In this document: piece after piece, positions 16,167-24,515 of the stretch
Numbering within the stretch: the first letter of the stretch is position 1
Layout: each line of letters opens with the position of its first letter
Assembly: GCF_005938625.1 (NCBI RefSeq)
Contig: NZ_VCNJ01000023.1
Span: 62,001 to 126,000, forward strand
Origin: Pseudomonas fluorescens
GTDB taxonomy: Bacteria > Pseudomonadota > Gammaproteobacteria > Pseudomonadales > Pseudomonadaceae
Reading direction: 5' to 3'
Length of the DNA stretch: 64,000 nt
The notes under the pieces: model-generated
The model's database searches: none
What the model saw: the letters and a program-made list of their open reading frames with translations, nothing else
What the model was told of the DNA's origin: nothing
Translations under genes and position numbers: made by a program

Positions 16167-17102
16167 ATGACGTCGCAGAACAGCTCCCCCACTCCCCTTC
16201 GTTTCTCTCGTTTCAGCAAAGCCGAGTGCGTGCTGGTACTGATCACCATGGTCTGGGGCGGCACCTTCCTGCTGGTTCAGCATGCGATGACGGTCAGCGG
16301 ACCGATGTTTTTCGTGGGTCTGCGCTTCGCCGCTGCGGCGGCCATCGTCGCGCTGTTCTCATGGCGGCATTTGCGCGAACTGACACTGTTCGAACTCAAG
16401 GCTGGGGCCTTCATCGGCGTGGCGATCATGCTCGGTTACGGCTTGCAGACGGTCGGTTTGCAAACGATCCCGAGCAGTCAGTCGGCGTTCATCACCGCGC
16501 TGTACGTGCCGTTCGTACCGTTGCTGCAATGGCTGGTGCTGGGACGGCGGCCGGGGCTAATGCCGAGCATCGGCATCATGCTGGCGTTTACCGGGTTGAT
16601 GCTGCTGTCGGGGCCGTCCGGGGCTGCGCTGAATTTCAGTCCGGGTGAAATCGCCACGCTGATCAGCGCCATCGCCATTGCCGCCGAAATCATTCTGATC
16701 AGCACCTATGCCGGCCAGGTCGATGTGCGCCGGGTGACCGTTGTGCAACTGGCAACGACGTCCGTGCTGTCGTTCCTGTTGGTGGTGCCGACCGGTGAAG
16801 CCATTCCGGATTTTTCCTGGACCCTGCTGGTAACCGCGCTGGGGCTGGGCGCAGCGAGTGCGGCGATTCAGGTAGCGATGAACTGGGCGCAGAAGAGTGT
16901 CTCGCCAACTCGGGCAACGCTGATCTACGCGGGTGAGCCGGTGTGGGCCGGGATTGTCGGGCGGATTGCCGGGGAGCGCTTGCCGGCGATTGCGTTGGTG
17001 GGCGCAGGGTTGATTGTGGCGGCGGTGATTGTCAGTGAGTTGAAGACCAAGGGTAAGGTTGCTGAAGCAGAAGTTGAGCTGGAGCGAGAAGCGCAGGGTT
17101 AA
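16167..17102 (+). CDS. EamA/DMT family transporter
   Basis: A 311-residue inner-membrane protein with about ten hydrophobic segments and two EamA repeats, typical of drug/metabolite exporters (RhaT/YdcZ superfamily). The motif VWGGTFLLVQHAM starts the first repeat and APSQSAFITALY-like residues (IPSSQSAFITALY) lie in it. AAGG lies just before the ATG at 16167. It is divergent from and probably controlled by the XRE-cupin regulator, so it may export a product of, or substrate for, the neighbouring flavoprotein. Confidence 0.85.
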   Translation: MTSQNSSPTPLRFSRFSKAECVLVLITMVWGGTFLLVQHAMTVSGPMFFVGLRFAAAAAIVALFSWRHLRELTLFELKAGAFIGVAIMLGYGLQTVGLQTIPSSQSAFITALYVPFVPLLQWLVLGRRPGLMPSIGIMLAFTGLMLLSGPSGAALNFSPGEIATLISAIAIAAEIILISTYAGQVDVRRVTVVQLATTSVLSFLLVVPTGEAIPDFSWTLLVTALGLGAASAAIQVAMNWAQKSVSPTRATLIYAGEPVWAGIVGRIAGERLPAIALVGAGLIVAAVIVSELKTKGKVAEAEVELEREAQG

Positions 17103-17130
17103 TCCCAACATCTTCAGCGTCTGACCCGAC

Positions 17131-17202
17131 GCTTTCGCGAGCAGGCTCGCTCCCACATTTTGAAATACATTCCAATGTGGGAGCGAGCCTGTTCGCGAAA
17201 GG
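17131..17202. repeat. Family B palindromic repeat pair
   Basis: An inverted copy (TTCGCGAGCAGGCTCGCTCC, 17135 on) and a direct copy (TGTGGGAGCGAGCCTGTTCG, 17175 on) are separated by about 20 bases, downstream of the EamA gene. Confidence 0.85.
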
Positions 17203-17347
17203 GCCATCTGCCACAACGTCATCGCCCTGAAACAATGCCAAACAGAAAATTCCAGACTACTTTGTAGGATTCTGAGACATCCTGGCGTTTGGTGATCGGG
17301 GAGCTGGCACGTATGATGCTTCACAAACTTCCGCAGATTAGAAGCCT

Positions 17348-20266
17348 ATGTCCCTGATAGTTCTACTGCTTCTGCCATTCATTGGCAGCTGTCTGGCAGC
17401 GGTGCTGCCTCACAACGCGCGTAATACCGAATCCCTGCTGGCAGGCCTGGTCGCTTTGATCGGCACCGTCCAGGTCGCGATGTTGTACCCGCAAATTGCC
17501 CACGGCGGCGTGATCCGCGAAGAATTCATGTGGCTGCCCAGCCTCGGCCTGAACTTCGTCCTGCGCATGGACGGTTTCGCCTGGTTGTTCTCCATGCTGG
17601 TGCTCGGCATCGGCACCCTCGTCTCTCTCTATGCGCGTTATTACATGTCGCCGGACGATCCGGTGCCGCGCTTCTTCGCGTTTTTCCTAGCGTTCATGGG
17701 CGCCATGCTCGGTCTGGTGATCTCCGGCAACCTGATCCAGATCGTGTTTTTCTGGGAGCTGACCAGTCTCTTCTCGTTCCTGCTGATCGGCTATTGGCAC
17801 CACCGCGCCGACGCCCGTCGCGGTGCTTATATGGCGCTGATGGTCACCGGTGCCGGCGGACTATGCCTGCTGGCGGGGGTCATGATTCTCGGCCATGTCG
17901 TCGGCAGCTATGACCTCGACAAGGTCCTGGCCGCCGGCGACATGATTCGTGCACACGCCCTCTACCCTATTCTTTTACCCCTCATTCTTATCGGCGCACT
18001 CAGCAAAAGTGCGCAGTTCCCCTTCCACTTCTGGCTGCCCCATGCGATGGCGGCGCCGACACCCGTCTCCGCCTATCTGCACTCTGCCACCATGGTCAAG
18101 GCCGGGGTTTTCCTGCTTGCGCGCCTGTGGCCGTCGCTGTCAGGCAGTGAAGAATGGTTCTACATCGTCAGCGGGGCCGGCGCGTGTACGCTGTTGCTCG
18201 GCGCCTATTGCGCGATGTTCCAGAACGACCTCAAGGGTCTGCTCGCTTACTCGACTATCAGCCATCTCGGCTTGATCACCCTGTTGCTGGGCCTGAACAG
18301 TCCGCTGGCTGCCGTGGCGGCGGTGTTCCACATACTCAACCACGCGACCTTCAAAGCCTCGCTGTTCATGGCCGCAGGCATCATCGACCACGAAAGCGGC
18401 ACCCGCGATATCCGCAAGCTCAGCGGCCTGATCAAACTGATTCCCTTCACCGCGACGCTGGCCATGGTTGCCAGCGCCTCGATGGCAGGCGTGCCATTGC
18501 TTAACGGTTTCCTGTCGAAAGAGATGTTCTTCGCCGAGACCGTGTTCATCAATGCCACAGCGTGGGTCGAAGCGGCGTTGCCGATTGTTGCGACCATCGC
18601 CGGTACGTTCAGCGTTGCCTACTCGCTGCGTTTCACCGTCGATGTGTTCTTCGGTCCGCCGGCCACCGACCTGCCGCACACCCCGCACGAGCCACCGCGC
18701 TGGATGCGTGCCCCGGTCGAGTTGCTGGTGTTCACTTGCTTGCTGGTGGGGATTTTCCCCGCGCAGATCGTCGGCCCGTTGCTTGCCGCTGCTGCGTTGC
18801 CAGTCGTTGGCGGCACCTTGCCGGAATACAGCCTGGCGATCTGGCACGGCCTCAACGCACCAATGATCATGAGCCTGATCGCCATGTCCGGCGGCATCGT
18901 CGTCTATCTGTTGCTGCGCAATCAGCTCAAGCGCGGACGCTTCAAATACCCGCCACTGGTAGGCCGTTTCAACGGCAAGCGCCTGTTCGAGCGCAGCCTC
19001 GTGGTGATGATGCGCCTGGCCCGGCGCCTCGAGCGGCGACTCGGCACCAAGCGTCTGCAGATGCAATTGTTCCTGATGGTATTGGCGGCGGTGCTCGCCG
19101 GTCTGATCCCGATGTTGCACAGCAGCCTGAGCTGGGGCGACCGGCCGAAAATTCCCGGCTCGATCGTCTTCGTGACCCTGTGGCTGCTGGCGATTACCTG
19201 CGCCCTCGGCGCCGCGTGGCAGGCCAAGTATCACCGTCTGGCGGCCCTGACCATGGTCAGCGTCTGCGGTTTGATGACCTGCGTCACCTTTGTCTGGTTT
19301 TCCGCGCCGGATCTGGCCCTGACGCAACTGGCGGTCGAAGTGGTCACCACCGTGCTGATCCTGCTCGGCCTGCGCTGGTTGCCGCGCCGTATCGAAGAAG
19401 TCTCGCCACTGCCAGGCAGCCTGCGCAAGGCGCGCATTCGTCGTCTGCGCGACTTGCTGCTGTCGATTGCCGTCGGTGGCGGTATGGCGCTGCTGTCCTA
19501 CGCGATGCTGACGCGGCAGACACCGAACGACATTTCCTCGTTCTATCTCAGCCGCGCCATGCCCGAGGGTGGCGGCAGCAACGTGGTCAACGTGATGCTG
19601 GTGGACTTCCGCGGCTTCGATACCCTCGGTGAAATCACCGTACTGGTCGCCGTGGCCCTGACCGTGTTCGCCCTTCTACGGCGTTTCCGCCCCCCGAAAG
19701 AAAGCCTGCAACTGCCAGCTCAGCAACGCCTGCTGGCGCCGGACGTGGTCACCGATCTGGTCAACCCGCGCTCGGCCAGCGACACCGCGCTCGGTTTCAT
19801 GATGGTGCCGGCGGTGCTGGTGCGTCTGCTGCTGCCGATTGCTCTGGTGGTGTCGTTCTACCTGTTCATGCGTGGGCACAACCAGCCGGGCGGTGGTTTC
19901 GTCGCCGGGTTGGTGATGTCGGTGGCGTTCATCCTGCAATACATGGTCGCCGGAACGCAGTGGGTCGAGGCGCAAATGAGCCTGCGGCCGCTGCGCTGGA
20001 TGGGCACCGGATTACTCTTCGCCACCGCCACCGGGCTGGGCGCGATGCTGGTCGGTTATCCGTTCCTGACCACGCATACCTGGCATTTCAGCTTGCCACT
20101 GCTGGGTGACATACATATCGCCAGCGCATTGTTCTTCGACATTGGCGTGTACGGCGTGGTGGTCGGCTCGACGCTGTTGATCCTCACTGCCCTCGCCCAC
20201 CAATCGGTGCGGGGTCACAAGACCGCATCGCTGCCCAAGTCCGTCGCCACCAAGGGAGCCGTCTGA
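17348..20266 (+). CDS. mrpA: Mrp Na+(K+)/H+ antiporter subunit A (fused A-B)
   Basis: A 972-residue inner-membrane protein with some 20 or more hydrophobic segments. The N-terminal two thirds is the MrpA/NuoL-like proton-antiporter module (FFWELTSLFSFLLIGYWH; lysine in the LSKSAQFPFHFWLPHAM helix). A DUF4040-type stretch near 640-690 (WFSAPDLALTQLAVEVV) and a C-terminal MrpB part with FMRGHNQPGGGFVAGL at about 840-855 show the A-B fusion of group 2 Mrp systems. First gene of a six-gene operon with overlapping stops and starts. The complex exchanges Na+ or K+ for H+ and supports growth at high pH or salt. Confidence 0.93.
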   Translation: MSLIVLLLLPFIGSCLAAVLPHNARNTESLLAGLVALIGTVQVAMLYPQIAHGGVIREEFMWLPSLGLNFVLRMDGFAWLFSMLVLGIGTLVSLYARYYMSPDDPVPRFFAFFLAFMGAMLGLVISGNLIQIVFFWELTSLFSFLLIGYWHHRADARRGAYMALMVTGAGGLCLLAGVMILGHVVGSYDLDKVLAAGDMIRAHALYPILLPLILIGALSKSAQFPFHFWLPHAMAAPTPVSAYLHSATMVKAGVFLLARLWPSLSGSEEWFYIVSGAGACTLLLGAYCAMFQNDLKGLLAYSTISHLGLITLLLGLNSPLAAVAAVFHILNHATFKASLFMAAGIIDHESGTRDIRKLSGLIKLIPFTATLAMVASASMAGVPLLNGFLSKEMFFAETVFINATAWVEAALPIVATIAGTFSVAYSLRFTVDVFFGPPATDLPHTPHEPPRWMRAPVELLVFTCLLVGIFPAQIVGPLLAAAALPVVGGTLPEYSLAIWHGLNAPMIMSLIAMSGGIVVYLLLRNQLKRGRFKYPPLVGRFNGKRLFERSLVVMMRLARRLERRLGTKRLQMQLFLMVLAAVLAGLIPMLHSSLSWGDRPKIPGSIVFVTLWLLAITCALGAAWQAKYHRLAALTMVSVCGLMTCVTFVWFSAPDLALTQLAVEVVTTVLILLGLRWLPRRIEEVSPLPGSLRKARIRRLRDLLLSIAVGGGMALLSYAMLTRQTPNDISSFYLSRAMPEGGGSNVVNVMLVDFRGFDTLGEITVLVAVALTVFALLRRFRPPKESLQLPAQQRLLAPDVVTDLVNPRSASDTALGFMMVPAVLVRLLLPIALVVSFYLFMRGHNQPGGGFVAGLVMSVAFILQYMVAGTQWVEAQMSLRPLRWMGTGLLFATATGLGAMLVGYPFLTTHTWHFSLPLLGDIHIASALFFDIGVYGVVVGSTLLILTALAHQSVRGHKTASLPKSVATKGAV

Positions 20267-20610
20267 TGGAAGAAGTCATCGCAATCGCCATCGGCGTGCT
20301 CGCCGCGTCCGGTGTCTGGCTGATCCTGCGGCCACGGACGTTCCAGGTGGTTATGGGCCTGTGCCTGCTTTCGTATGGCGTCAACCTGTTCATCTTCAGC
20401 ATGGGCAGCCTGTTCATCGGCAAGGAGCCGGTGATCAAGGATGGCGTGACCCAGGACTTGCTGCACTACACCGACCCGCTGCCACAGGCACTGGTACTCA
20501 CCGCAATCGTCATCAGCTTCGCTATGACCGCGTTGTTCCTCGTCGTGCTGCTCGCCTCGCGCGGCTTGACCGGCACCGACCACGTCGATGGCCGGGAGCC
20601 TAAAGAATGA
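20266..20610 (+). CDS. mrpC: Mrp antiporter subunit C
   Basis: A 114-residue membrane protein, NuoK-like, with three hydrophobic segments and the family sequence VVMGLCLLSYGVNLFIF. Its ATG shares a base with the mrpA stop (TGATG), so translation is coupled. It is one of the small scaffold subunits of the Mrp complex. Confidence 0.92.
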   Translation: MEEVIAIAIGVLAASGVWLILRPRTFQVVMGLCLLSYGVNLFIFSMGSLFIGKEPVIKDGVTQDLLHYTDPLPQALVLTAIVISFAMTALFLVVLLASRGLTGTDHVDGREPKE

Positions 20611-22286
20611 TGGCGATGACTCACCTGATCGCCGCACCGATCCTGCTGCCGCTGCTGACCGCCGCCATCATGCTGATGCTCGGTGAACGGCACCGGCCGC
20701 TGAAGGCGAAAATCAACCTGTTCTCCAGCCTCGTCGGCCTGTTCATTTCGGTGCTGTTGCTGCAATGGACGCAAACCACGGGCGTGCCCGGTTCCATTGG
20801 CGTTTACCTGCCGGGCAACTGGCAGGCGCCGTTCGGCATTGTGCTGGTGGTCGATCGGCTGTCGGCGCTGATGCTGGTGCTGACCGGGATCATCGGCGTC
20901 AGCGCCCTGCTGTTTGCCATGGCCCGTTGGGATGGCGCGGGTTCGAGTTTCCACGCGCTGTTCCAGATTCAGTTGATGGGCCTTTACGGCGCGTTCCTGA
21001 CGGCGGATCTGTTCAACCTGTTCGTGTTCTTCGAAGTGCTGCTCGCCGCGTCTTATGGGTTGCTGTTGCATGGATCGGGTCGGGCGCGGGTCTCGTCGGG
21101 GCTGCATTACATCTCGATCAACCTGCTGGCCTCGTCGCTGTTTCTGATCGGCGCGGCACTGATTTACGGTGTTACCGGCACCTTGAACATGGCCGATCTG
21201 GCGCTGAAGATTCCGCTGGTACCTGAAGCCGACCGTGGCTTGCTGCACGCCGGTGCGGGGATTCTCGCCGTCGCGTTCCTGGCCAAGGCCGGTATGTGGC
21301 CGCTGAACTTCTGGCTAGTGCCCGCTTACTCTTCGGCCAGTGCACCGGTGGCGGCGATGTTCGCGATCATGACCAAGGTCGGCGTGTACACGTTGCTGCG
21401 TCTGTGGACGCTACTGTTTTCCGGGCAGGCCGGGGCCTCCGCGTTCTTCGGTGGCGACTGGCTGATCTATGGCGGCATGGCGACCATGGTCTGCGCCGGG
21501 CTGGCGATTCTCGCCGCGCAACGCCTGGAGCGCATGGCCAGCCTGAGCATTCTGGTGTCGGCGGGGATTCTGCTGTCCGCCGTCGGTTTCGCCCAGCCGA
21601 ACCTGATCGGCGCAGCGCTGTTCTATCTGGTCAGCTCGACTCTGGCGTTGAGTGCACTGTTCCTGCTGGCCGAGTTGATCGAGCGTTCGCGCTCGGCCAA
21701 CGAGATCCCGCTGGAAGACGAAAGCGAACTGCTGCCGCGCCCGCAGGAATCCCTGCAGCCACCCAAAGGCATCAACCTCGATGACGAGCAGAAAGCCGTG
21801 GTCGGTCAGGTCATTCCGTGGACCATGGCGTTTCTCGGCCTGAGCTTCATTGCTTGCGCCCTGCTGATCATTGGCATGCCGCCGCTGTCGGGCTTCATCG
21901 GCAAACTGAGCCTGATCGGGGCATTGCTCAATCCGCTGGGCATAGGCACCGGTGCGCCGATTTCCAACGCAGCATGGGCGTTGCTGGCACTGCTGATCCT
22001 CACCGGGCTGGCGTCGCTGATGGCGTTCTCACGCCTCGGTATCCAGCGCTTCTGGACGCCCGAAGAGCGCCCTTCGCCGCTGCTGCGCAAACTAGAATGC
22101 GCGCCGATCTTCCTGTTGCTGGGGCTGAGCATCGTCCTGACCTTCAAGGCTGAACCGCTGCTGCGTTACACCCAAGCCACCGCCGAGGCGCTGAATAATC
22201 CGCAGCAATACGTGATGGCGGTACTGGGCACCCGTGCGGTACCGAGCCCGGAAGCCAAGTCGGTGATGCTGGAGGTGCAGCCATGA
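20607..22286 (+). CDS. mrpD: Mrp antiporter subunit D
   Basis: A 559-residue NuoN-like membrane protein with about 14 hydrophobic segments and a likely second ion-translocating module (LFVFFEVLLAASYGLLLHG; lysine in LAKAGMWPLNFWLVPAYS). A hydrophilic insert of about 40 residues, rich in Glu and Pro, lies near 365-405 (EDESELLPRPQESLQPPK). It overlaps mrpC by four bases (ATGA). Two Met codons precede the conserved start. Confidence 0.92.
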   Translation: MMAMTHLIAAPILLPLLTAAIMLMLGERHRPLKAKINLFSSLVGLFISVLLLQWTQTTGVPGSIGVYLPGNWQAPFGIVLVVDRLSALMLVLTGIIGVSALLFAMARWDGAGSSFHALFQIQLMGLYGAFLTADLFNLFVFFEVLLAASYGLLLHGSGRARVSSGLHYISINLLASSLFLIGAALIYGVTGTLNMADLALKIPLVPEADRGLLHAGAGILAVAFLAKAGMWPLNFWLVPAYSSASAPVAAMFAIMTKVGVYTLLRLWTLLFSGQAGASAFFGGDWLIYGGMATMVCAGLAILAAQRLERMASLSILVSAGILLSAVGFAQPNLIGAALFYLVSSTLALSALFLLAELIERSRSANEIPLEDESELLPRPQESLQPPKGINLDDEQKAVVGQVIPWTMAFLGLSFIACALLIIGMPPLSGFIGKLSLIGALLNPLGIGTGAPISNAAWALLALLILTGLASLMAFSRLGIQRFWTPEERPSPLLRKLECAPIFLLLGLSIVLTFKAEPLLRYTQATAEALNNPQQYVMAVLGTRAVPSPEAKSVMLEVQP

Positions 22287-22771
22287 AGCGTGTATTTCCT
22301 GCTCCGTTGTTGTCGCTGGCACTGTGCGTCTTGTGGCTGACCCTGAACCTGTCGATCAGCCCGGGCAATCTGCTGCTCGGCGCGATACTGGGTTTTGCTG
22401 CACCGTTGATGATGCGCAAACTGCGTCCGAAACAGGTACGCATTCGCCGCCCTGGAACGATCCTGCGCCTGTTCCTGCTCGTGGGCCGTGACGTGGTGAC
22501 GTCCAACCTGATCGTTGCGTGGGGCGTGCTCAACGCGAGTCGTCGCCCGCCGCGTTCAGGCTTTGTCAAAGTGCCACTGGACTTACGCGATGCTCACGGC
22601 CTGGCGACGCTAGCAATGATCTGCACGGTAGTGCCCGGCACGGTTTGGTCGGAGCTGTCGCTGGATCGCAGCATTCTGTTGCTGCACGTCTGGGATCTGG
22701 ATGACGAAGCGCAGTTCATCGAGCACTTCAAGAGCACCTACGAGCGGCCGTTGATGGAGATTTTCGAATGA
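22283..22771 (+). CDS. mrpE: Mrp antiporter subunit E
   Basis: A 162-residue protein with an N-terminal membrane part of two to three segments and a soluble C-terminal part holding the family signature CTVVPGTVWSELSLD at about residues 112-126. It overlaps mrpD and mrpF by four bases at each end. Confidence 0.92.
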   Translation: MKRVFPAPLLSLALCVLWLTLNLSISPGNLLLGAILGFAAPLMMRKLRPKQVRIRRPGTILRLFLLVGRDVVTSNLIVAWGVLNASRRPPRSGFVKVPLDLRDAHGLATLAMICTVVPGTVWSELSLDRSILLLHVWDLDDEAQFIEHFKSTYERPLMEIFE

Positions 22772-23046
22772 GCCCATTACTGTCGAACGCGATTCTGCTG
22801 ACGCTGTTCCTGTTCTCGCTGGCGATGGTGCTGACGCTGGTGCGCCTGTTCAAAGGCCCGTCGGCGCAGGATCGAGTCTTGGCGCTGGATTACCTGTACA
22901 TCGTCGCGATGCTGATGATGCTGACTCTGGGCATTCGTTATTCCAGTGACACTTACTTCGAAGCGGCGCTGCTGATTGCGCTGTTCGGCTTCGTCGGCTC
23001 GTTTGCCTTGGCGAAGTTCCTGCTACGTGGCGAGGTGATCGAATGA
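22768..23046 (+). CDS. mrpF: Mrp antiporter subunit F
   Basis: A 92-residue protein with three hydrophobic segments and the family motif RLFKGPSAQDRVLALDYLY. It overlaps mrpE and mrpG by four bases. Required for complex assembly in studied Mrp systems. Confidence 0.92.
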   Translation: MSPLLSNAILLTLFLFSLAMVLTLVRLFKGPSAQDRVLALDYLYIVAMLMMLTLGIRYSSDTYFEAALLIALFGFVGSFALAKFLLRGEVIE

Positions 23047-23405
23047 ATGCTGAATTGTCGCTGTGGGTCGAGATTCCGGTGGCGATCCTGCTGGTACTCA
23101 GCGGTCTGTTCGCGTTGATCGGTGCGATCGGGTTATTGCGCATGAAGGATTATTTCCAGCGCATGCACCCGCCGGCACTTGCTTCAACGCTGGGCGCGTG
23201 GTGTGTGGCGCTGGCTTCGATCATCTGCTTTTCGGCGCTGAAGTCCGGGCCGGTGGTGCATGCCTGGCTGATTCCGATTCTGCTCGCGATCACCGTGCCG
23301 GTGACTACTTTGCTGCTGGCGCGGGCGGCGTTGTTCCGCAAGCGCATGGCTGGGGATGATGTGCCGGCTGAGGTCAGTAGCCGCCGGACCGAAAGCGGTA
23401 GCTGA
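23043..23405 (+). CDS. mrpG: Mrp antiporter subunit G
   Basis: A 120-residue protein with three hydrophobic segments and the family sequence GAIGLLRMKDYFQRMHPPA. Last gene of the operon; it is followed directly by a family A repeat pair in place of an obvious terminator. Confidence 0.92.
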   Translation: MNAELSLWVEIPVAILLVLSGLFALIGAIGLLRMKDYFQRMHPPALASTLGAWCVALASIICFSALKSGPVVHAWLIPILLAITVPVTTLLLARAALFRKRMAGDDVPAEVSSRRTESGS

Positions 23406-23410
23406 ACCGT

Positions 23411-23493
23411 TAAAAGATCGCAGCCTTCGGCAGCTCCTACATTGGAATGCGCTCCCCCCTGTAGGAGTTGCCGAAGGCTGCGATCTTTTGATC
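23411..23493. repeat. Family A palindromic repeat pair
   Basis: AAAAGATCGCAGCCTTCGGC...CTCCTAC is followed, about 20 bases later, by the inverse GTAGGAGTTGCCGAAGGCTG. It lies directly after the mrp operon and may act as its 3' end. Confidence 0.85.
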
Positions 23494-23501
23494 TTGCTTT
23501 T

Positions 23502-23942
23502 CTAGACCCAAGCCACCGCCAACAACCCCACCCCCAACACCGCACACAACGGCGAATACACCCAGGTGTCCAGCCGCGCAAACCGTGAACCTTTCACATC
23601 CTTGAAAAACCCCACCAGATGCGAATCACCAATCGCCCTGGCAAACATCAACAGTGCAATCGCGCTGATCACCCATTGCAGCGCCTTGTGCGTCACCGCC
23701 GGCACTCCCCAGCCAACCCGCATGCACACCAATGCCGCAATCACCAGCAACGCCGCCGCCACGATCAACGTGAGCCAGCCCGAAGGCTTGAAGGCCGGCC
23801 GCACCGATGCGACAAATCCGCGCACCGGCACCTGCGGTACCACCACCGCTGCCGCCCACTGTCCACCCAACGCCCAATACACGTGCATCAAGGCGATTAC
23901 CGCAAACGTTGTCACCAGCCATTGAGCCAACACAAAGGTCAT
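23502..23942 (-). CDS. DUF3995 family membrane protein
   Basis: A 146-residue membrane protein with four hydrophobic segments. The first helix carries the family-type HVYWALGGQWAA sequence (about residues 20-31). The ATG at 23942 has AAGGA upstream; longer in-frame starts would add a non-membrane leader. Function unknown. Confidence 0.78.
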   Translation of the reverse strand: MTFVLAQWLVTTFAVIALMHVYWALGGQWAAAVVVPQVPVRGFVASVRPAFKPSGWLTLIVAAALLVIAALVCMRVGWGVPAVTHKALQWVISAIALLMFARAIGDSHLVGFFKDVKGSRFARLDTWVYSPLCAVLGVGLLAVAWV

Positions 23943-24036
23943 GGTTGAAATCCTTGGAAAGGGATTTGAACAAATCATCCTAGTCGGATTTTTTTCAAGT
24001 GCACGACCGATCAGCGGTACGGTAAAGTGCCGCCCC

Positions 24037-24426
24037 ATGAAATTCTCCCGTTCCGATCGCTCACTGCTGGCCTGGATGCTTTATTGCTGCGTCCTGTTCA
24101 ACGTGTTCGCCTGCAGCATCGGTCACGGACAAATGATCGGCATGCAGCTCAACGGCATCGGCGGCCAGTTCTGTACAGTCGACCCGGCCACCCAAGCGCC
24201 ACTCGCCAGCAATCCCACCGAAGAACAACTGCCAACCCTGTCCAAGGCCTTCGGCTGCCCGTTGTGCTCGGTCGGCGGCGGCATGGGCCCCGCGTTCAAT
24301 TCCAGCCTGACACTGGCAATCCTGCCGGAACAGCACAGCCCGCCGCTGGCGCCGATTGTCAGCGCTGACCTCCCTGCTCGCTTCACCTGGCCTTCGGCCA
24401 ACCCCCGCGCCCCTCCGCTCGCCTGA
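24037..24426 (+). CDS. DUF2946 family protein
   Basis: A 129-residue protein with one N-terminal hydrophobic segment (LLAWMLYCCVLFNVFACSIGHG) and a CPLC pair at about residues 88-91 near GCPLCSVGGG, as in DUF2946 proteins. The family is often encoded next to TonB-dependent receptors and copper-related genes in Pseudomonas. Here it precedes a TonB receptor by 90 bases, so a link to metal uptake is plausible. The ATG at 24037 starts the family-typical sequence. Confidence 0.78.
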   Translation: MKFSRSDRSLLAWMLYCCVLFNVFACSIGHGQMIGMQLNGIGGQFCTVDPATQAPLASNPTEEQLPTLSKAFGCPLCSVGGGMGPAFNSSLTLAILPEQHSPPLAPIVSADLPARFTWPSANPRAPPLA

Positions 24427-24515
24427 GTGTCTCTGCCTTTTTGATTTGTCAGCCCACTGCGCCAACGCGCGGCGTTCGCCTGTGCGCTGACTCCTAGACA
24501 AGCATTCAGGATTCA

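Noticed and set aside
18140..19327. 395-codon open frame antisense to mrpA
   Set aside because: The mrpA reading is certain from its family motifs; the antisense product is Gln/Arg/His-rich and low in complexity.
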